Assembly (NCBI GenBank): GCA_902561325.1
Contig: CACEOL010000010.1
Location: 1-37,549 of the forward strand
Direction: 5' to 3'
From: an uncultured SAR86 cluster bacterium
Lineage (GTDB): Bacteria; Pseudomonadota; Gammaproteobacteria; Magnimaribacterales; AG-339-G14
DNA length: 37,549 nt
Of the stretch, positions 34,445-37,549 are shown piece after piece. The position numbers were made by a program, and so were the translations under genes. A model generated the notes under the pieces. That model was not told the origin of the DNA, did not search any database, and saw nothing but the letters and a program-made list of their open reading frames with translations. Within the stretch, counting starts at the first letter, position 1; every line of letters starts with the position of its first letter.

Positions 34445-35440
34445 ATGAAAGAAGTAAATGTTTTAGTAACTGGAGCTGCAGGCCAAATCGGTTATGCCTT
34501 ACTGACTAGATTGGCTAGTGGTGAAACTTTTGGGCCAGATGTGAAAGTTAATTTGAACCTCGTTGAAGTACCTCAAGTGGTATCCAGGCTTGAAGGCTCT
34601 CGCATGGAATTAGAAGATTGTGGTTTTAATACCTTAGGGACTGTAAAAAACTTTTCCGATATGAATGAAGCTTCAGGAGATATTGATTGGGCTCTCTTGG
34701 TAGGTAGTATCCCGAGAGGTATCACTATTAATGGGAAAAAAATTGAAGAACGCGCAGACTTATTAAAAATAAATGGTGGTATCTTTACTGAACAAGGAAA
34801 AGCCTTGGGAGAAAATGCTAAGGCAGATGCAAAAATACTTGTTGTTGGGAACCCAGCAAACACCAATGCTTTAATTGGCTGCACGCATGGCAACAATGAG
34901 TCTCAAACGTGGATGGCAATGACTGCCTTAGATGCTAATAGAGCTAAAGCTCAGGTAGCAAACAAATGTGATTTAGATATCTCCGATATCAAAAAAATGA
35001 CTATATGGGGAAACCACAGTCCAACCATGTATCCCGATCTAGACAATGCAGAAATCAAAGGCGAATCAGCAAGCGGCTGGATCAATGATCAAAATTGGAT
35101 TGAGAGTGATTTTCTCAGAATCGTACAACAACGTGGAAAGGCTATTATCGATGCCAGAGGAGCTTCATCTGCAACGTCAGCGGCTAATGCTGCCATTGAT
35201 ACGGTAAAGGCAACAATTAAAGAAACTCCTGAGGATGATTGGTTTAGTGCGGCAGTCTTAAGCGATGGAAGTTACAATGTTCCAGAAGGTTTAATTTTTG
35301 GCTTTCCTTTGAAGACAGATGCCAATGGAAAAGTTTCAATAGTCCAAGATTTACCAATAAGCGATTATGCTCAGGAGAAAATTGATCTAACTACTCAAGA
35401 GCTTCTGGATGAGAAAAACGATATAAAAGATTTACTTTAA
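34445..35440 (+). CDS. mdh: Malate dehydrogenase
   Basis: Mdh interconverts malate and oxaloacetate with NAD in the TCA cycle. The 331-aa protein is of the cytosolic-like family: VLVTGAAGQIGYALLTRLASGETFG at the N-terminus, VGNPANTNALIG, active-site WGNHSPTMYPD and the MTALDANRAKAQVA block with catalytic Asp/His nearby. A GGAAAG site precedes ATG. Its stop directly abuts the stop of a convergent 41-aa gene. It is probably co-transcribed with the thiolase-like gene. Confidence 0.96.
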   Translation: MKEVNVLVTGAAGQIGYALLTRLASGETFGPDVKVNLNLVEVPQVVSRLEGSRMELEDCGFNTLGTVKNFSDMNEASGDIDWALLVGSIPRGITINGKKIEERADLLKINGGIFTEQGKALGENAKADAKILVVGNPANTNALIGCTHGNNESQTWMAMTALDANRAKAQVANKCDLDISDIKKMTIWGNHSPTMYPDLDNAEIKGESASGWINDQNWIESDFLRIVQQRGKAIIDARGASSATSAANAAIDTVKATIKETPEDDWFSAAVLSDGSYNVPEGLIFGFPLKTDANGKVSIVQDLPISDYAQEKIDLTTQELLDEKNDIKDLL

Positions 35441-35566
35441 TTAGTGTCGGTGGATCATGTGCTCAACTGAATGTTGCATTTTTTCCAACTGAGTATGATA
35501 AAAGTTGTATAGAAAAGCTCCCCCAAAAACTAAAACCAAGATTATAAATATTAAAGTTTTATTCAT
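35441..35566 (-). CDS. 41-aa single-pass membrane protein, unknown
   Basis: ATG at 35564-35566 shares its A with the TGA stop of the upstream 76-aa gene, and AAGGAG lies about nine bases before it in the end of that gene. The product has a charged start (MNK), one hydrophobic helix (TLIFIILVLVFGGAFLYNF, residues 4-22) and a His-rich, polar tail ending in EHMIHRH. It ends with TAA flush against the mdh stop. I do not recognise a family. The tight coupling, SD and clean membrane profile support a real gene. Confidence 0.65.
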   Translation of the reverse strand: MNKTLIFIILVLVFGGAFLYNFYHTQLEKMQHSVEHMIHRH

Positions 35567-35796
35567 CAGTTAATACTCCTTTTTATCCACTCTTCTAAAA
35601 AACCTTCGTAAGGCTGTTCTCTATCGTGAATTGGCATTCCGTTATCATCAATAGTAACTCCAAAAAAATACCTTACCCCAACATGAAAAGATTCCATAAT
35701 AAAACCTTCATCTAAAGCTAAAGGAACTCCTTGATGATCAGCTCTAAATTTTAAATAATTTAGAAACTTACTTGGGTCATAACTTTCTTTGTTCAT
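35566..35796 (-). CDS. Conserved-looking 76-aa protein, unknown
   Basis: A 76-residue acidic soluble protein without signal peptide or recognised motif: N-terminal helix KFLNYLKFRADHQGVPLAL, a central FHVGVRYFFGVTIDDNG and a C-terminal EGFLEEWIKRS. It lies 12 bases after the GIY-YIG-like gene and overlaps the next by one base, so it belongs to the operon. Function cannot be inferred. Confidence 0.7.
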   Translation of the reverse strand: MNKESYDPSKFLNYLKFRADHQGVPLALDEGFIMESFHVGVRYFFGVTIDDNGMPIHDREQPYEGFLEEWIKRSIN

Positions 35797-35808
35797 GCTG
35801 GTTGGTAA

Positions 35809-36150
35809 TTATTTTTGCCAGACAGCATAGCCTCTTTTTCTTAACCTTCTAGCTTTTTCTACTTCAAAATTTTTTGCCTCTTTTATAGAAAAAAAAGGAT
35901 TGTGAGACTTATAAAGCCTAGGTTTTAACCATAAGCCATAATTTTTTACATAATAATTAAAAATTCTAATGCCTTTTTTGTCTCTTGCACCATCTTTATG
36001 TTTTTGAAACCTTATTTCTGGAGTTTCAGAAGTGTATCCTACGTAAACACAAGGCTTTCCTTCTTTGTAATCAGGATTAGCTGTTCTAAATTTTTTGTGT
36101 TTTAAAACTTTTTTATCAAGTTCGATTACATAGATGCAGTATTCGGACAT
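35809..36150 (-). CDS. GIY-YIG superfamily protein
   Basis: The 113-aa product has a variant GIY-YIG core: CIYVIELD at residues 5-12 replaces GIYxI, CVYVGYTSETPEIRFQKHKDG (about 34-54) supplies the YVG strand plus the conserved Arg and His, and a Glu sits in the late helix (FEVEKARRLRKRGYAVW). These are the residues that catalyse DNA hydrolysis in the family, but small stand-alone members have mostly unknown function. The ATG directly follows the DUF6285 stop (TAAATG), indicating coupling. Confidence 0.78.
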   Translation of the reverse strand: MSEYCIYVIELDKKVLKHKKFRTANPDYKEGKPCVYVGYTSETPEIRFQKHKDGARDKKGIRIFNYYVKNYGLWLKPRLYKSHNPFFSIKEAKNFEVEKARRLRKRGYAVWQK

Positions 36151-36498
36151 TTATTTATACTTGGGGTTGTCTATTTTTATTTTCTCTTCAGTGAGTTCGT
36201 AAAGAAAATCAATTAAAGATTGATCATCATAATTAATTTCCTGTTTTCTAATTTTTTCAGATAACTTTTCTATCGTGAAATTTTCTTCATTAATTAACTT
36301 TGAGCCTAATTTAGCAAATTTTTCATTTATTGCTTTTCCAGTTTCAACCTCTCTTTTAACAATATTCAAAACATTTAAAACAATCTGAAATTTAAACTTT
36401 TTATTTGCTGGATAAGAATCTGATTTTATTTCGGCATCGATGAAGTCAATTACTGCCTCTAAAAGTTCTTTAGAAGTTGGTCTATCAAAAACACTCAT
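36151..36498 (-). CDS. DUF6285-like protein
   Basis: The 115-aa protein starts with RPTSKELLEAVIDFIDAEI, then KKFKFQIVLNVLNIVKREVETG, a pattern I recognise as DUF6285; members commonly accompany aminoglycoside-phosphotransferase-like kinases and acyl-CoA dehydrogenases. It overlaps the kinase gene by four bases (ATGA), which is the same pairing. It is helical and cytosolic. Biochemical role unknown; an accessory subunit of the kinase is possible (inference). Confidence 0.78.
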   Translation of the reverse strand: MSVFDRPTSKELLEAVIDFIDAEIKSDSYPANKKFKFQIVLNVLNIVKREVETGKAINEKFAKLGSKLINEENFTIEKLSEKIRKQEINYDDQSLIDFLYELTEEKIKIDNPKYK

Positions 36499-37457
36499 AA
36501 AAAATTTTTATGTTTAATCATATTCATTAAATCGAATTCCGTTTCGGATACTCTTCTGCCAATCGCAGCTTTTTCTACTGAATTTACCATTCCACTTAGA
36601 TGAGCAAAAGTTTGCATCATGCAAATAACTCCCCATCGCAATGAACCATAAAGCTGCCATATATCAAGCTGTGATTTATCAATTTTTATATCAGAATTGG
36701 ATTCATAACCAGCGATGAGATCTTCAATATCGCCTAAACCACCTACCCTTTTTTTGACATTACCAAATCGCCAAGAACGCACGCATAGCCATCCAAGATC
36801 TTCCATAGGATTGCCTATATGAGCTAACTCCCAATCAATAATAGATTCTAAATTTTCCTCAGAAATAATAAAGTTACCAAAACGAAAATCGCCGTGAACC
36901 AACACATCGCCATATTCTGTAAGCTTTTGGGCTTCCAGCCATTTGAAAGCCAAATCAAATACCGGTTGTGGTTGGTTAAAACTTAGATATACCTGAAAGA
37001 GTTTTTCAAGAGAATCTGAAAAGGTCACCTGATCAAGAGCTGTTAAATCTTCTAACTGTGTTTGATGGATTTTTGCTAAAGATTTACCGATTTCATAAGG
37101 AAGTTTTTCTCGAGCAGTTGCAAATTTTTCATCTCTAAGAATTTTACGAGGAATGGTCTCCCCTGGAATTGCTTCCATGACATAACCCTCACCTATTTCT
37201 TTACCTTCAGAAAACTCAAATATTATTCCCGGTACAGGAGCTCCATTTTTTTTAACTACTTTTTGTATTTTTGCTTCTAAGATTTTTGGTATTGCCATCA
37301 CGGATTTTTCTTGTGACAGAGTTCTTCTAACGATCAATTCATCTTGATTAGCAAGAATGATACGATTGATATCTGCAGAAGCTCCTCCTGTAAGAGGAAT
37401 CAGTTGCTTAATTTTTTGCTGCAGAGAATTTTCTAAAAATTCCTGAAAGTCTGACAT
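36495..37457 (-). CDS. APH-family phosphotransferase linked to acyl-CoA metabolism
   Basis: The 320-aa protein is a choline/aminoglycoside kinase-fold enzyme of the type fused to ACAD10/ACAD11 in animals, which phosphorylate 4-hydroxyacyl-CoAs. Motifs are TGGASADINRIIL near the N-terminus, the ATP-site Glu in MEAIPGETI, catalytic loop VHGDFRFGNFI (Asp/Asn) and metal-binding IDWELAHIGNPMEDLGW. It starts one base after the stop of an upstream acyl-CoA dehydrogenase-like gene and overlaps the DUF6285 gene. The pairing suggests breakdown of hydroxy fatty acids; resistance to aminoglycosides is unlikely. Confidence 0.87.
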   Translation of the reverse strand: MSDFQEFLENSLQQKIKQLIPLTGGASADINRIILANQDELIVRRTLSQEKSVMAIPKILEAKIQKVVKKNGAPVPGIIFEFSEGKEIGEGYVMEAIPGETIPRKILRDEKFATAREKLPYEIGKSLAKIHQTQLEDLTALDQVTFSDSLEKLFQVYLSFNQPQPVFDLAFKWLEAQKLTEYGDVLVHGDFRFGNFIISEENLESIIDWELAHIGNPMEDLGWLCVRSWRFGNVKKRVGGLGDIEDLIAGYESNSDIKIDKSQLDIWQLYGSLRWGVICMMQTFAHLSGMVNSVEKAAIGRRVSETEFDLMNMIKHKNFL

Positions 37458-37458
37458 C

Positions 37459-37549
37459 TTAAGATACTAAGGATGCATCTCGCTCGCCAAAATCCCACCC
37501 AGGACCATTATTTTCATAGTTCTTAAGAATACGTCTGGCAACAGATTGC
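37459..37549 (-). CDS. C-terminal end of probable acyl-CoA dehydrogenase (5' end outside window)
   Basis: The last 30 codons of a minus-strand gene are visible, reading SVARRILKNYENNGPGWDFGERDASLVS before TAA (37459-37461). Arg-Arg and a Gly-rich end suit an acyl-CoA dehydrogenase of the ACAD10/11 type, and neighbouring kinase and DUF6285 genes support it, but the fragment is too short to be sure. Confidence 0.55.
   Translation of the reverse strand, partial: QSVARRILKNYENNGPGWDFGERDASLVS

Overview
The window is an AT-rich chromosomal segment of a gammaproteobacterium. Family placement rests on gene content and order: the suhB/yajC-secD-secF neighbourhood, the rpoE-rseA-mucD-lepA-lepB-rnc-era-recO-acpS series, the sdhE/ygfZ pair, a gammaproteobacterial IbpA, and a Pseudomonas-type class Ia ribonucleotide reductase. 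Tight packing, many stop/start overlaps, frequent lack of Shine-Dalgarno (SD) sites, low GC and several lipid/acyl-CoA genes suggest a streamlined marine lineage such as SAR86. That last step is inference, not proof. No phage, transposon, CRISPR or rRNA was seen.

Layout. 1-971: 3' end of suhB, then an isolated transcription unit with a promoter, a ~200-nt structured leader, a 54-codon 'YRG-repeat' microprotein and a terminator. 970-4109 (minus): tRNA-Leu(CAA)-yajC-secD-secF, protein export. 4195-7140 (plus): plsB, then ibpA behind a sigma-32-like promoter and a ROSE-type RNA thermometer. 7178-8316 (minus): a MazG-like hydrolase and rsmJ; 8315-9181 (plus): a GST-like protein. 9170-19389 (minus): a 12-gene run rpoE-rseA-mucD-lepA-lepB-rnc-era-recO-acpS-adk-tsaB-uppP that links envelope stress to translation, secretion, RNA processing, repair and envelope synthesis. 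19431-21059: sdhE and ygfZ diverge from a palindromic -10, followed by ung. 21060-21387 is the one long gene-free stretch and carries a perfect inverted pair of DnaA boxes. 21388-26828: OYE-type flavin oxidoreductase, SDR, phosphoglycerate dehydrogenase, argF, glpK. 26829-31816: control region with DnaA boxes and a correctly spaced NrdR box pair, then nrdA-nrdB-GDPD. 31926-35440: an MFE-2-like SDR, a thiolase-like TLP1 protein and malate dehydrogenase. 35441-37549 (minus): acyl-CoA dehydrogenase tail, APH-like kinase, DUF6285, GIY-YIG-like protein and two small unknowns.

Points most worth following: (i) tsaB, normally essential, is split by one extra A in an A7 run, and mucD has a matching one-base problem in A9/T9 runs at its signal peptide. 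These may be homopolymer read errors or rescue by slippage. (ii) The ibpA leader folds into a textbook ROSE stem with a bulged G opposite the SD. (iii) The YRG microprotein and its GGA-rich structured leader. (iv) The DnaA-box palindrome upstream of ung. (v) The overlapping kinase/DUF6285/GIY-YIG/small-membrane-protein operon.
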